Shown: positions 45,511-56,030, numbered from the stretch's first letter. The stretch is 64,000 nt of DNA from Lunularia cruciata (GCA_948567375.1 OX419759.1:9516744-9580743); one strand, 5' to 3'. Numbers and translations are program-made. The notes: generated by a model not told the origin, from the letters alone.

Positions 45511-46169
45511 TAATGATAGTGATAAATGCCACCATATAGCCTTTTTTTCTCATTTGTCAACTTTTGATGGGTATTAAGACAAGCATATTGAAGAAAATGC
45601 CTAAAAAACCCTCTAAAAATCCCTATATGTCCTCCATAACAAACACAAACACTAGCTCAAAACCCCTTACTAGCATGAACTCTCATAAGTCTTATGTGGA
45701 GATTCTAGGGTCCTCCATACATTTTCAAGCATTTGCAAAGATCTTTGGTTATGTGGAGATTCTTGGCTACTTGGCTCCTCTAAGCTCCTATGTACTTTTG
45801 CAAACATTAGCAAAGATCAAAGATGAAAAGCTCAACCTTCTCCAATCTCTTTTCTCTAACCTTTTTTTCTCTTTTTTTGACTTCAACTAATTAGCAAGAG
45901 AACTCCCATCTCTTTTCTCTATGTAAGTTCGACTAACAAGAGAGTCATTCTTACAAGAGAGCACAAGAGGCTCAAATGAAATTTTCTAACTAGAGAAAAC
46001 CAAGTAGTTTTCCTTTGGTGGGTTTCTTAAAGCTTTTTTCATAGAAATCTTATGGATATGGACCATAAGAAACTCATGGATTTCCTTATCTACTCATATT
46101 CATGAAAATGGATTTAACTTGAATTTAAAACCATACAAATTTAGGAGAATATTACTCAATTGTCAAACT
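45511..46169. other. AT-rich unassigned stretch
   Basis: A plus frame at 45564-45890 has no recognised domain. TATGTGGAGATTCT..G is repeated near 45700 and 45750. The stretch leads into the target duplication of the complete chromovirus. Confidence 0.4.
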
Positions 46170-46327
46170 TTGTGTGTAACAAAATGGAGTTTAGCAACAA
46201 AGCTAGTAAGGCTAACAAAGCATGGAATAAGCCAAATTAGCCTAGAATATTCCAAAAGCATCTAGGAAGCTTCTTGGGAAACTTCTTGACTAGCTAACTT
46301 GCACCCCAAGCAGGTAGTTTCTAGAAG

Positions 46328-46345
46328 GAAGCTTCTAGAAGCTTC
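46328..46345 (+). promoter_or_regulatory. perfect four-unit heat-shock element in 5' LTR
   Basis: GAAGCTTCTAGAAGCTTC is GAA-nn-TTC-nn-GAA-nn-TTC with exact 2-base spacing, the consensus bound by heat-shock factor trimers. It lies about 143 bp upstream of the TATA box. The LTR also has TTCTAGAA just before it and a GAAGCTTC pair at about 46459-46466, close to the TATA box. Binding is inferred from the consensus and not shown. Confidence 0.7.
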
Positions 46346-46487
46346 TAACTAGCTTAACTTGCACTCCAAGTAGGCGGCTTCTAGAAGGAAGTTTCTTGAG
46401 AAACTTCCTAGTTAACTTTGCTTGCACTTTAAGAAAGTGGCTCAAGGAAAATTCTTGAGAAGCTTCTCAAGGGCCTTGTATACTACC

Positions 46488-46495
46488 TATAAATA
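46488..46495 (+). promoter_or_regulatory. TATA box of 5' LTR
   Basis: TATAAATA within CTACCTATAAATACCAAAG, conserved at the same LTR position in the 3' LTR (51694-51701) and in copy A (23859-23866, minus). It would place the RNA start near 46520. Confidence 0.8.
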
Positions 46496-46600
46496 CCAAA
46501 GCTAAAGCTCATGCTAGGCATTCAGAGTTTTCCCTCATTCAAGTGTCCAAATGTGAGTTTCCATTCTCCTATTTCTCTCCTCGGATTTGATCTTTTACAT

Positions 46601-46612
46601 TGGTATCAGAGC
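46601..46612 (+). other. primer-binding site for initiator Met-tRNA
   Basis: TGGTATCAGAGC, one base after the LTR end, is the usual complement of the 3' end of plant initiator methionine tRNA. It primes minus-strand DNA synthesis. It fixes the LTR end and the element's orientation. Confidence 0.92.
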
Positions 46613-46869
46613 AAGAATGGGATGGATGAATTTATGGACCACCAAATCCACTTCCACCAAACCATTGGGATTTTCACATACAAGTACTACCCAAGCATCA
46701 TTTCACACAATTCATCACCTCGTATTTTGGACAAGATTTTCTATATATGATCACCATATTTGAGGAACCCTTGGTGCTTCCGGTTGTAACTTAGGGAGAA
46801 CAATGGATGTGCTGTTTCTATGTGTTAATAAATTAGATAGATTGGGAGTGATGTGATAGAGTAGCAATC

Positions 46870-47520
46870 ATGGCAGCAATACCAGATGTTATCATTGCTA
46901 TGCAACAACAAATTGAGCACCTTACTTGATTGTTGGATGAACGAGATCTTCAATGACAAGAGCAGGTGGAGAGAGTACCAATTTGAGAAGGAGAAGATTG
47001 GATCAGATTCTCTAAACCCAAGGTATTTGAAGGTAAGAATCTTCCAGGTGCAGTGAAGAATTTTGTGTTTGAATGTGAACGTCATTTTGAAACTACTAAT
47101 CTACAAGATGAGCAAAAACAGATTCTCTTGGCTTCTAGCCAATTGGATGGAGTAGCAAAGCTATGGTGGAGATTCCGAGTGGAGCAAGCTGAACAACAAA
47201 TTGTTACACCAATCGTGATATAGGCAGAATTCAAGAGCACAATAATTAGTTGGTTCAAAGCCATAAATGCGACACAAGTTGCACGAGATAAGTTGGCAGA
47301 ATTGAAACAAATTGGCTCTATAAGGAGTTACATCACGTAGTTCCAAAATACCATCATGCAAATTCTAGATATATTGGAAGGTGAAGCTTTGGATTGATTT
47401 GTGAGGGGCTTGAAGGTGAGAACCAAATTAGAGATAACCATGCAAAAGCCACAACACTTGGAGGAAGTCATACAATTGGCCAAACGTTTTGATTCCTTGG
47501 TAGAAACAACTTGGTCTTGA
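46870..47520 (+). pseudogene. chromovirus B gag (capsid region)
   Basis: ATG at 46870 opens MAAIPDVIIAMQQQIEHL, then stops appear. Gag landmarks follow: KVFEGKNLPGAVKNFVFECE, LQDEQKQILLASSQLDGVA, LWWRFRVEQ, the YxxxFxxT-type stretch near 47330, and the FVRGLKVRTKLEI and HLEEVIQLAKRFDSL end. This is the plant gypsy retrotransposon gag pattern. At least five in-frame stops break it. Confidence 0.8.
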
Positions 47521-47649
47521 CCTCAACCTCCATAGAGCCTACCAATAAACTACACACAAGTGGAGGAGCAAGCACTAATGGAGATTGATGCCATTCAACA
47601 AAGACCACTTGGCACGGCAAATAGAGAGAAACTACGACAAAATTATAGT

Positions 47650-47691
47650 TGTTTTTATTGTCGCCAATTAGTGCATTGCATTACTGAATGT
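47650..47691 (+). other. CCHC zinc knuckle of gag
   Basis: CFYCRQLVHCITEC fits C-x2-C-x4-H-x4-C exactly, so all four metal ligands are kept. It is the nucleocapsid RNA-binding motif. The matching region of copy A (about 22680) is decayed. Confidence 0.8.
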
Positions 47692-47829
47692 CCACTCAAG
47701 AATGGATGACCTCGACAAGTTGCCCAGGTAGAGGTTATGGAGCAGAATGATCAGGGAAACAAGGAATCCCGGTAGGAGATTTTGAGCCACCTACTAGGAG
47801 CTTGATTAGTTCTAAATGCATTGAAGGCT

Positions 47830-48190
47830 CGACCTATACAAGTTTGTTTCACTTGCAAGGTATGATATCTTATCAGGGTTGTAGGATTTTGGTTGATTTT
47901 GGAAGTTCAAAGAATTGCATGTCTATGCAAGTAGCAAGGAATTGGGAAATTCTATCAAGCTAGTGATTGGAAGTAGTTTGATGATGGCGGATGGTAGAAA
48001 GGGTTTTGCATTTTGCACCTCACATCCGATTACCTTCAAGATTGGGAAGGAGTATTTGGAGTTTATGAGGTTTGTAGTGGCACCTCTACATTATGATATC
48101 ATTCTAGGTCTACCTTGGCTTGAACATCATAAGGTTCAATTTGATTGGACCCGATGCCAAATTCAAGTACAACACCACGGTAGGAATTTT
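47830..48190 (+). pseudogene. chromovirus B aspartic protease
   Basis: GCRILVDFGSSKNCMSMQVA marks the active-site loop, where D-S/T-G reads D-F-G, so the catalytic turn is altered. LPWLEHHKVQFDWTRCQIQV near 48110-48170 is the conserved gypsy protease end. A frameshift lies between the loop and the rest. Confidence 0.75.
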
Positions 48191-48237
48191 TGATTAGGTT
48201 GTCTGGCACCTCTAAGTAAGACACCTAAGAATAGTCA

Positions 48238-48420
48238 GTCCCAAGATGGGAAGTTTGTCAAGAAGGTAGCCATAGAGCAAACCTGGAAGGGAGATGAGTC
48301 CCAAGATGGGAAGTTTGCCAAGAAGGCAACCAAAGAGCAAGCTTGGAAGAGAGATGAGTCCCTAGAAGGGAAGTTTGTTAGTAAGGCAGCCATAGAGCAA
48401 GCTTTGGAGGAAGATAAGTC
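48238..48420 (+). repeat. three 60-bp in-frame linker repeats (copy B)
   Basis: CCCAAGATGGGAAGTTTG at 48241 and 48301 and the related CCTAGAAGGGAAGTTTG at 48361 begin 60-bp units. Each encodes a 20-residue charged segment of the form SQDGKFxKKxxxEQxWKxDE. The array sits between protease and reverse transcriptase and matches 21935-22110 of copy A. Confidence 0.88.
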
Positions 48421-48559
48421 TATATTTGCGGTGTGGATCAAGCCAATTGCACAAGAACAATTTGTGAGTGCCAAGAGCCTCATCAAGAAATGGTTGATTG
48501 GATAGTTAAGGAGTTTGCAAATGTGTTTCCGGATGATCTTCCAAAGGGATTACCCTTCG

Positions 48560-49150
48560 ATTGAGGTATGCCCTTCAAGATTGAGTTATTTCCAGGGAGT
48601 ACTCTAGTAAATAGATAGATCTATAGGCTCTCACCAAAGGAGTTGAAGTAGTTGCAAACAACACTTATAGAGTTGTTGGAGAAGGACTTCATACGACATA
48701 GTACCTCTCCTTGGAGAGCACTGGTACTATTTGTTCCAAAGAAGGATAGAGGATTTTGTTTCTATATTGATTATTGTGGGCTCAATAAGCAAATTGTGAA
48801 GAATGCATATCCTTTGCCTCGGATCAATGATTTGCTTGATCAACTAAGTGGAGCACGCTACTTTTCTGAGTTTGATCTTTGTAGCGGCTATTGGCAAATT
48901 CTTATTCATAGAGAAATGTGCAAAAGACTAACTTTTGTACAAGGTATGGGCATTTTGAGTGGAGAGTTCTACCTTTCAGACTCACTAATGCTCCAGTAGT
49001 CTTCATGGATCAGATGCATTGGGTGTTGGATGGACTATTGGATTGGTCTGTGTTGGTGTTCTTGGATGATATCTTAATCTATAGCAAGACAGAGGTAAAA
49101 CACATGAATCATGTGCGAGAAGTCCTAAGACAACTACAATAATGGAAATT
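48560..49150 (+). pseudogene. chromovirus B reverse transcriptase
   Basis: Landmarks are [60 protein letters not shown] and [12 protein letters not shown]. The FxDD catalytic pair is intact at about 49063. A one-base loss near 48910 shifts the frame between the two halves (48652-48999 and 48918-49142). Confidence 0.88.
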
Positions 49151-49289
49151 TTACTGCAAGAAGTTGAAGTGTGCCTTTTGGTAGAAGGAGGTTACCTTCT
49201 TGGGTCAAAAGATCTCATCAGAGAGGATCAAGATGGAAGAAGAGAAGATCAAGGCTATTACTAATTAGCCTACCCCAAAGGATGCTATA

Positions 49290-49880
49290 GAAGTACATGC
49301 ATTCAATGGATTGGCCAATTTTTACCAATGGTTCATCCACTATTATGTTCATGTGGCTGCACCATTGAGTGACCTCTTACAAAAGAACTTGAGCTTCCAG
49401 TGGACCACCAAGCATGAAAAATCATTCCAAAAGTTAAAGCATATGGTGTCTTCAAGACCCATTCTTCAACCATATGATCCTCAACTACCTTGTGTGGTTG
49501 ATTTTGATGCTTCTAACTTTGCAATTGGAGCTATGTTGCAACAAGAATTCTCAGATGGACTACATCTCATTGCCTTTGTATCTTGCTGACTAAATATAGC
49601 TAAAAGAAATTACTTTGCTTGAGATCGGGAACAAATTGCAATGGTATATGCTACCAAGGTATGTATGCATTATCTCTTGGAGAAACAAGTGATCATGCGA
49701 ACTGATCACAAGCTATTGTTGCAGACCCTACACTTGGAGCACATGAAGAGTCAATATCATTGATGGGAAGAGCAACTCCAATTGTTTGACATCAAACTTG
49801 AGTACAAACCAGGTCGGTTCCACATCATCCCTGATGCTCTATCATGACCACTTGATTTGAAGGCTCTTCCTCTCATCACG
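49290..49880 (+). pseudogene. chromovirus B RNase H
   Basis: The connection region LANFYQWFIHYYVHVAAPLS and QKNLSFQWTTKHEKSFQKLK leads to VVDFDASNFAIGAMLQQEF, which carries the first catalytic Asp. A stop after FVSC and several later ones break the domain. HxxLLQTLHLEHMKSQYH and the DALS end are still visible. Confidence 0.83.
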
Positions 49881-49889
49881 GCAGCAATT

Positions 49890-51180
49890 ATGACGGTGTC
49901 AATTGACCCCAAGGTCCATAACAAGTTTGATTAGCTCTACAACAAGATCTCTTCTTCCAAATGGTACATGGTCATCTGACAGCATGCAACAAGGAGTACA
50001 ACACCTTCTCCTTCAAGGAAGACCTTCTATTCCATGGGGACCAGATCTATGTTCCAACCAAAGATGATCTATGACTTCTACGCCTTCAAGAAGCCCATGA
50101 TTTACCAATAGTTGGTCATATGGGAGTGGACAAGACCTTGTGCACTGTCCAACACCAATGGTGGTGGCCCAACATGACATGAGATGTTCAGAACTTTGTC
50201 CAATCGTGTGAGAGTGGTCAACGTAACAAGGCCAGTAACCAAAAGCCAAGTGGACTACTTCAGCCACTTCTCATTCGAACTACTCATTGGGAACATGTGA
50301 GCTTAGATCTCATCACCTCCTTACCCAAGACACAACAAGTTCACACAACAATTGTGGCATTTGTGGATAAGCTTAGTAAGAAATCTATTTGGCACCAATG
50401 GTTGATCCTGTGGATTCTCCAACCTTGGCACAATCTACTTGATAATATCTTCAAACATCATAGGATACCACGTTTACTCATCTCCGACCGTGATCCTAGC
50501 TTCACCATAAATTTTTGGCAAACACTCTTCTAGCTACTTGGCACCAAGCTTGCTTTGTCCACAGCCTATAATCCTCAAACTGATGGACAAACTAAACGTG
50601 AAAATTTCACCTCGAAAGATATGCTTTGTGCCTTTGTCAACATTCACTATACCAATTGAGATCAATGTCTTACAATTGAGGAGTTTGCATACAATAATTC
50701 TAAATAGGCAAGCACCGGATTCTCTCCTTTCTTTCTCAATTTTGGCCAAGATCTGCTTGTCCCAGATTCTCTTCTTGCTCCTCCTCTGTCTCAAGTCCCC
50801 CATACTTCAACCTTCTTGACCACCATCTCCAAATCTCTCCAACAAGCCAAATCTCACCTCCTTGTTGTCAGAATTGTCAAAAAAATATGCGGACCATCTT
50901 TGTTGTGATCTCACCTTTGAAGTTGGTGATAGAGTTATTTTATCCTCTAGTAATCTACCCCTCCCACTTGATACCCAAGTTTGCAAACTTGCCCCTAATT
51001 GGATAGGACCTTTTGATGTCACCCAAATTGTTTCTCTTGTTGCTTATCAACTTGCTTTGCCTCCTCATATGCGCATCCATCCTATCTTTCATGTTTCCAA
51101 GTTGAAACCCTTTGTTCATAATCCCTCTTCTTTCTCCTCTTGAGTTCAACCTCCTTCTCCCCCAATCCCTATCAATGATC
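49890..51180 (+). pseudogene. chromovirus B integrase
   Basis: In the zinc-binding domain near 50090-50220 the two His are present (EAHDLP and GHMGVD), but the second Cys of the CxxC pair reads Gly (CESGQRN). In the core, AFVDKLSK and LISDRDPSFTINFW keep the two Asp. The third motif reads NPQTDGQTKREN, so the usual catalytic Glu is Lys. The C-terminal GPY/F-type module is well kept at 50980-51120 (PNWIGPFDVTQIVSLVAYQL and IHPIFHVSKLKPFV). Confidence 0.85.
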
Positions 51181-51189
51181 ATAAGGAGT

Positions 51190-51350
51190 ATGAAGTTGAT
51201 CGTATCCTTGCATGTCGCCACATCCAACAAAGATGTCGCCAACATATGGAGTACAAGGTCCTTTGGAAAGGGTATCCCCTTCATGATGCCACATGGGAAC
51301 CTCTTTCTCACCTCCAGAATGCACAGATGGCCATCTAAGAGTTTGAAGCT
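51190..51350 (+). pseudogene. integrase C-terminal chromodomain
   Basis: EVDRILACRHIQ, then MEYKVLWKGYPLHDATWEPL and LQNAQMAI form a chromodomain with its aromatic and WKGYP..ATWEP core. In chromoviruses this domain tethers integration to modified histones. This part has no stop until after LQNAQMAI. A shorter version is at the end of copy C. Confidence 0.85.
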
Positions 51351-51375
51351 TCAATGGCGACGAGGACGTCACCAA

Positions 51376-51392
51376 CTAGTGGTGGGGGAATA
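51376..51392 (+). other. polypurine tract
   Basis: Purine-rich AGTGGTGGGGGAATA directly precedes the 3' LTR and is the expected plus-strand primer. Copy C has AACAGTGGAGGAATA in the same place. Confidence 0.8.
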
Positions 51393-51805
51393 TGTAACAA
51401 TATAGAGTTTAACGACGTAGTTAGTAAGGCTAACAAAGTAGGGAATAAGTCAAATTAGCCTAGAATATTCCAAAAGCATCTAGGAAGCTTCTTGGGAAGC
51501 TTCTCAACTAGTTAACTTGCACACCAAGCAAGTAATTTCTAGAAGGAAGCTTCTAGAAGCTTCTAACTAGCTTAGCTTGCATGCCAAGTAGATGGCTTCT
51601 AGAAGGAAGCTTCTTGAGAAGCTTCCTAGTTAACTTGGCTTGCACTCTAAGAAAGTGGCTCAAGGAAGCTTCTCAAGGGCCTTGTATGCTACCTATAAAT
51701 ACTAAAGTTGGAGCTCATGCTAGGCATTTGGAGTTTTCCCTCATTCAAGTGTCCCAATGTGAGTTTCCATTCTCCTATTTCTCTCCTCGGATTTGGTCTT
51801 TTACA
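51393..51805 (+). mobile_element. 3' LTR of chromovirus B
   Basis: TGTAACAATATAGAG to CTTTTACA, 413 bp, followed by the TTGTG target duplication. It carries the same perfect four-unit heat-shock element (51546-51563) and the TATAAATA box as the 5' LTR. Differences from the 5' LTR are scattered substitutions plus small deletions near 51670. Confidence 0.93.
51546..51563 (+). promoter_or_regulatory. perfect four-unit heat-shock element in 3' LTR
   Basis: GAAGCTTCTAGAAGCTTC, identical to 46328-46345. From here a heat-driven transcript would run outwards into the flanking DNA to the right of the element. No gene follows within several kilobases on that side. Confidence 0.7.
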
Positions 51806-51810
51806 TTGTG

Positions 51811-54800
51811 ACACTTTGATCTTATTATCTTGTCTTTGCCTCACTCAAAAAACTCTTTTTTAGCTTTGAGTTGCACAAGGTAATGTAATGGGACTCATAA
51901 ATTTACCCTCTTTCTTCTTGGACTTCTTGGAGTTTCTTCTTTGCTTTGCTAGTTTCTAGCACTACAAGATCCCTACCAATTATTCCACTTGACTTCCAAC
52001 TCAAATTTCAGCTCCAAATTCCCTCCTTGGACTCATCTCCACATCAAGTACCTTTGTATTGAGTACTCAATACTCATCTCTCATCTCTCACACGTTCCAC
52101 TCCAAATCATTGAAACATTAGATCTCTTGACATCACTAGCTCTCTTGTTCTAGCACATTCTATTTTAAATTGTTGATACATTGGATCTCTTGAAATCACT
52201 TGTTCTCTTGTTCCAATTCATTCCTTGAGTTCCAACTCAAAATTCCACTCCTTAGACTCAACTCAATGCATTGAGAGATGCACAATCCACTCCAAATCAT
52301 TTACTCAAAGAACTTTATGCACAAAATACTCATCTTTTGCATATTCCATAGATTTCTCTCTATATAATCAAAATCCTCTTGACACAACTAGTTCCTTGAC
52401 TAGTTCTATTGTTCATATTCCTCAAGTCTAAACTTTAAACTCAAAGGATTCATCTCTTCCTCATCTCAGACAACAAACTTATTTCATCAAGGTTTTCCAT
52501 ATCATCAACATCCCAATAACAAGTTACCACTACATGCTTGAACATGTTTTGTATTTTTAGAGCTAAGTGAAAAAATTAAAATTAATATTAATGAGATCTT
52601 GAACTCTACAATAGAACAATTTTGTATGTCCTCTCAATAATTTATGAAGTTTGTGAAAAATCTCTATGAGGCCATCTGTAGGGCTGCTCAAATAGCACAT
52701 TTTGTACATCATAGAGTTCTATCAAAGTTCCTTACTTTTAGCAAACTCCATAATAGGTGGTTAAGAGATATGGAGTTTGCATCAAAGCACTATAAAACAT
52801 TAATTTTAATTTAGGGTAATAATTATTCCTTCATTTGAATTTGGACCCTAAATGTTTGAGAAGGATCCATGTGAAAGCTTGACATATTCATTTTCATGAT
52901 GAGTTATCAATTCTCTACTTGAGGTCTCTATTTCTCTTTGCTTGAGCTCTCAATTTCTTTTCTTTATCATTAAGGTTACTCTAAGCTGATTGAGTTCTCA
53001 ATTTCTTTTCTTTATCATTGAAGTTGCTCTAAGTTCATTGAGTTCTCATTGGATTTCTTGATGGAGGAGGTGCTAGTTAAATTTCTCTTCTTATGTGTAC
53101 CCTATTGTTTAATGTTGCTTTGAGTTTATTAAAGAGTAACCTATGATTTCTCTTCTTGAGATTACCCTATTTTTTAGTGTTGCTTTGAGTTGGTTGGGCT
53201 CTTGATTTCTCCTCTAGATAGTACCTTATGAACTGTTTTTTTCATAAATTTGCCTAAGAGCACCATATGAAGCACAAGAGCTTTATATCAACTTGCAAAT
53301 TGAGCTCTCAATTTCTCTTTGATTTCTCTTCTCAAGAGTACCTTATGGAGTATGGAGGTGCCATTCTAATTTTTTTCCTGTACTATTTGTCCATATTTAT
53401 TGTTTCTCAAACCTTCTTGAACCTACACCAACCCTAAATCCTCCCACAAAACCCCAATGTCACCGGTCATATAGCACAATGTAGCAATATATATCATAAG
53501 CATTGTATGGTAGTGAAAACCACATAGGCAAGAGATGAGCTATTCTATAGCTCCTTCCTCAATTGGGTATAAGTTAGATTTCTGAACCTCATGGGTGGTC
53601 CACATTGTTAGAAGAATCAATGACAAATTTAATGAATATATAACAATTAGAGTTGAATTTTGCATAGTTTTAGCTCAATGTGTGGTCCATGTTAATAGAA
53701 TCCTTGGGAAAACAATAGGGTATAATAGGAAATTATGAATTTTAAGGTATTCCTAATTGGGAGAATTGAGGTGCCGTACGGCAACAATGTATGAACTCAA
53801 CTTGGGTTAGTGTAGATCATTTGCAACTATGCATGTACAATTTGATATTGATATAAAAAGCAGGAACTCAAGGAATTCAAGTTGTCCTTCTTTTACATTT
53901 TTTTCCATGAGATTGTGTTGTCATCCTCATTTGGGAGTGCTTCTCTTTGTGAAATAATATCCATTACATCCTTTGATCTAAAGTTCTTCAACAAGGTTAC
54001 ATTGATATTTGGTGCTAAACATAATTTATTTGTAACATAAGAGGCTAAGCCCTCATACTAGTTTGGTTTTGTAGAGTCAACACCCAAGTTAGCTAGACAA
54101 TTTAGGAGACAATTCTTGCCTTCTTGTTCTCCTCAGTCATCTTGCTTTGCATTGTTAGGATAATTTTTGAATACTAATAGGATGTGCATCATGAATGGAC
54201 TATGGTATAGAGTACTCCATCTCATCTCAAGTGGAGATAGGTTATTTCAAAATTTAGTCATGGGCCTTCTTCCAACAGGTCAAAGAAGGTAGAGATGTTT
54301 CTTTCCAATGGTTAGTTGTAAGTTGAGCAGTTGGGATTGTTTAGTTTTGTTTGCATCAAATTGGGTATCAATTTTTGTTTAGCTCTTTCTTGATCTTTCA
54401 ATTCATAAAAGTCTTGAAGGAGTTCATGAGAAAGCACAACAAAACATTGAATGCATCAAAGGGACATAGATGGAATTAACTAGAAGGATTGGAAAATTCC
54501 ATCAAGCCTAACAAGAATAAAAACCATGAGAGGTCTAAGTGGACTAAGACTTAGTAACATCAAATGAAAAATCTGTTCTCCTATTGAGTGTGCGCAAAGA
54601 GCTACGGCATCAAATGGAATAAAAAAATCTATCCTATTGAGTGTGTGAGAATCAACATTCAAAGTGCACTCAAATAAGTTAAGCCCCCCATAACATTGGG
54701 GTTAGGATAGATTTCTCCTCTATCCTCCAAGAATTTGACAAATAATATCAAAAGTGCACTCAAATAGATTAAGCCCCTACAACATCAATGCACCAACCAG

Positions 54801-55644
54801 CACCAACCCTAAACCCTCCCACAAATCCCAAGCGTCACCTGGTGGCACCCAACGGCAGCACACCCTTAAAAGGAACTTGAATATCTCCCATTGCTAAATT
54901 TTCTTTGCACTTTTGCATTGTATTTCTCAACACTCAATGAATTTCTTGGTCTTTGCAGCGGTATATAAGTTTCCATAACTCTTAATTTCCCTGGCCGCAC
55001 ACTAAGTCTATTGAGAAAACATCACCAAAATTCAAAACTAGTGCATGGTGTAAAGAGTAAAAAAATAGCTTAAATAGATTTGAAGATCTAATTCTAGAGT
55101 GGGAGCACTATCCGCAAAAAGAATTTTCAAATATATTCCTAGCTCACCTCCCAAGGATATGGTAACCCAATAATCCAAAATTACCTATTTTTTTGTAATA
55201 TTTATTTCATTACTACCCACCTAAACATCATCCGTAAAAGGAGCATGACTTTTACAAACGAAACACCTGAACATCCTTAGAAGGAGCATGATTTTTATAA
55301 AGGAACGCAAGTCGCACCAATTTACCCTAAACGCTAAACGGGAGCATGATAATATAAATGACCGCAAGTCGCACCAATTTACCTCTCTATCTTATACTTA
55401 GGGGATTCAGTTATTAGCTTATCATTGGTTACTAAATTCACTGAAAGTATCATTAATTAATTATAAAAATCATTAAAAAATTAATTAATTTTGTTATTTT
55501 ACCAGTGCACACAAGGGGAATCTATTTCTGAAACCCTGTTGTTAATGCACATGACATGAGAGGAGATATGACCATATTTCTGTATTTTCACATGAGCACC
55601 TCCCGTAACCCTCTAAAGGTTAACAAATCACGCTTGCTCTCGTT
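51811..55644. other. AT-rich stretch with local duplications, no gene
   Basis: No gene was supported. Local duplications include a TTGG/TAGATCTCTTGA..TCACT unit repeated near 52110 and 52175. TCTCAATTTCTTTTCTTTATC repeats near 52948 and 52996, and CACCAACCCTAAA.CCTCCC near 53430 and 54795. AAGTGCACTCAAATA.(A/G)TTAAGCCCC appears at about 54660 and 54754. The C-rich AACCCTAAA phrases are telomere-like but single. The AT-rich block gives way to balanced composition near 54950. Confidence 0.45.
55240..55385. repeat. short interspersed duplications, about 57-bp period
   Basis: CGCAAGTCGCACCAATTTAC occurs at 55306 and 55363. GGAGCATGA occurs three times, near 55240, 55283 and 55341. The units are partly shuffled. 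This marks the edge of the right-hand genic island. Confidence 0.7.
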
Positions 55645-56030
55645 GTTGACCTTGGCAACTCATCATCTTTTGGAAAGCTTGTCCCCGAGTTGGGCAATTT
55701 GGCTTCTCTTGAATATCTGTAAGCTCGGCCCTCACACCCGTCATTCACTTTTAACTTGGATTCTCTTGCAATTAGTATATCTAAGTCTGTATATTAGCCG
55801 TCCTACGATAGAGATCACACGTCTATTTATCTCCTTCACAGAAAGTTTTTCTCGATAGTTGTTTCTAACCAGGTTTTACTCTTCAGAGAGCTGTTCAACA
55901 ACCAGATTACCGGGCCGATTCCTGCCGAGCTGGGTAAACTCACGAATCTTGCGAGACTCGATTTATATCAGTATGCATTGACAGGAACTACACCGGCATC
56001 ACTCGGGCTCCTTAGCAGGCTTAAGTATTT
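55645..56030 (+). pseudogene. SERK-type LRR receptor kinase fragment (two LRR exons)
   Basis: Two exons with canonical splice sites are visible. The first (about 55647-55718, 72 nt) encodes VDLGNSSSFGKLVPELGNLA. The second (55887-56030, 144 nt) encodes ELFNNQITGPIPAELGKLTN and DLYQYALTGTTPASLGLLSR. One and two 24-residue leucine-rich repeats, in exons of exactly 72 and 144 nt, match the known exon structure of SERK/BAK1 co-receptors, which act at the plasma membrane in hormone and immune signalling. The signal peptide, fifth repeat, proline-rich SPP region, membrane segment and kinase are not found before the proteasome gene, and the sequence upstream of VDLGN has stops. It is therefore a truncated remnant or a stray exon-level duplication. 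Confidence 0.7.

Larger units (their letters stand above)
46175..46599 (+). mobile_element. 5' LTR of chromovirus B
   Basis: TGTAACAAAATGGAG to CTTTTACA, 425 bp. It holds several GAA/TTC inverted pairs, a four-unit element at 46328-46345 and TATAAATA at 46488-46495. Transcription would be expected to begin roughly 30 bp after the TATA box, and the primer site follows one base after the LTR. The 3' LTR is 413 bp with small indels, so some time has passed since insertion. Confidence 0.93.
46170..51810 (+). mobile_element. complete Ty3/gypsy chromovirus (copy B) with TTGTG target duplication
   Basis: Structural boundaries are exact: TTGTG at 46170-46174, 5' LTR 46175-46599, internal region, 3' LTR 51393-51805, TTGTG at 51806-51810. 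The primer site, gag, zinc knuckle, protease, RT, RNase H, integrase, chromodomain and polypurine tract follow the chromovirus order. Many in-frame stops and a frameshift in RT (about 48915) make it non-autonomous. The perfect target duplication and paired LTRs show that it is one insertion that was never rearranged. Copies A (21049-24179) and C (24180-27473) are truncated relatives. Confidence 0.93.

Noticed and set aside
46459-46470. GAGAAGCTTCTC palindrome as a terminator hairpin
   Set aside because: It lies just upstream of the LTR TATA box and is better explained as a paired GAA/TTC heat-shock unit.
53430-54830. AACCCTAAA phrases as interstitial telomere repeats
   Set aside because: Only single AACCCTAAA units occur, within a larger duplicated phrase; no tandem telomere array is present.
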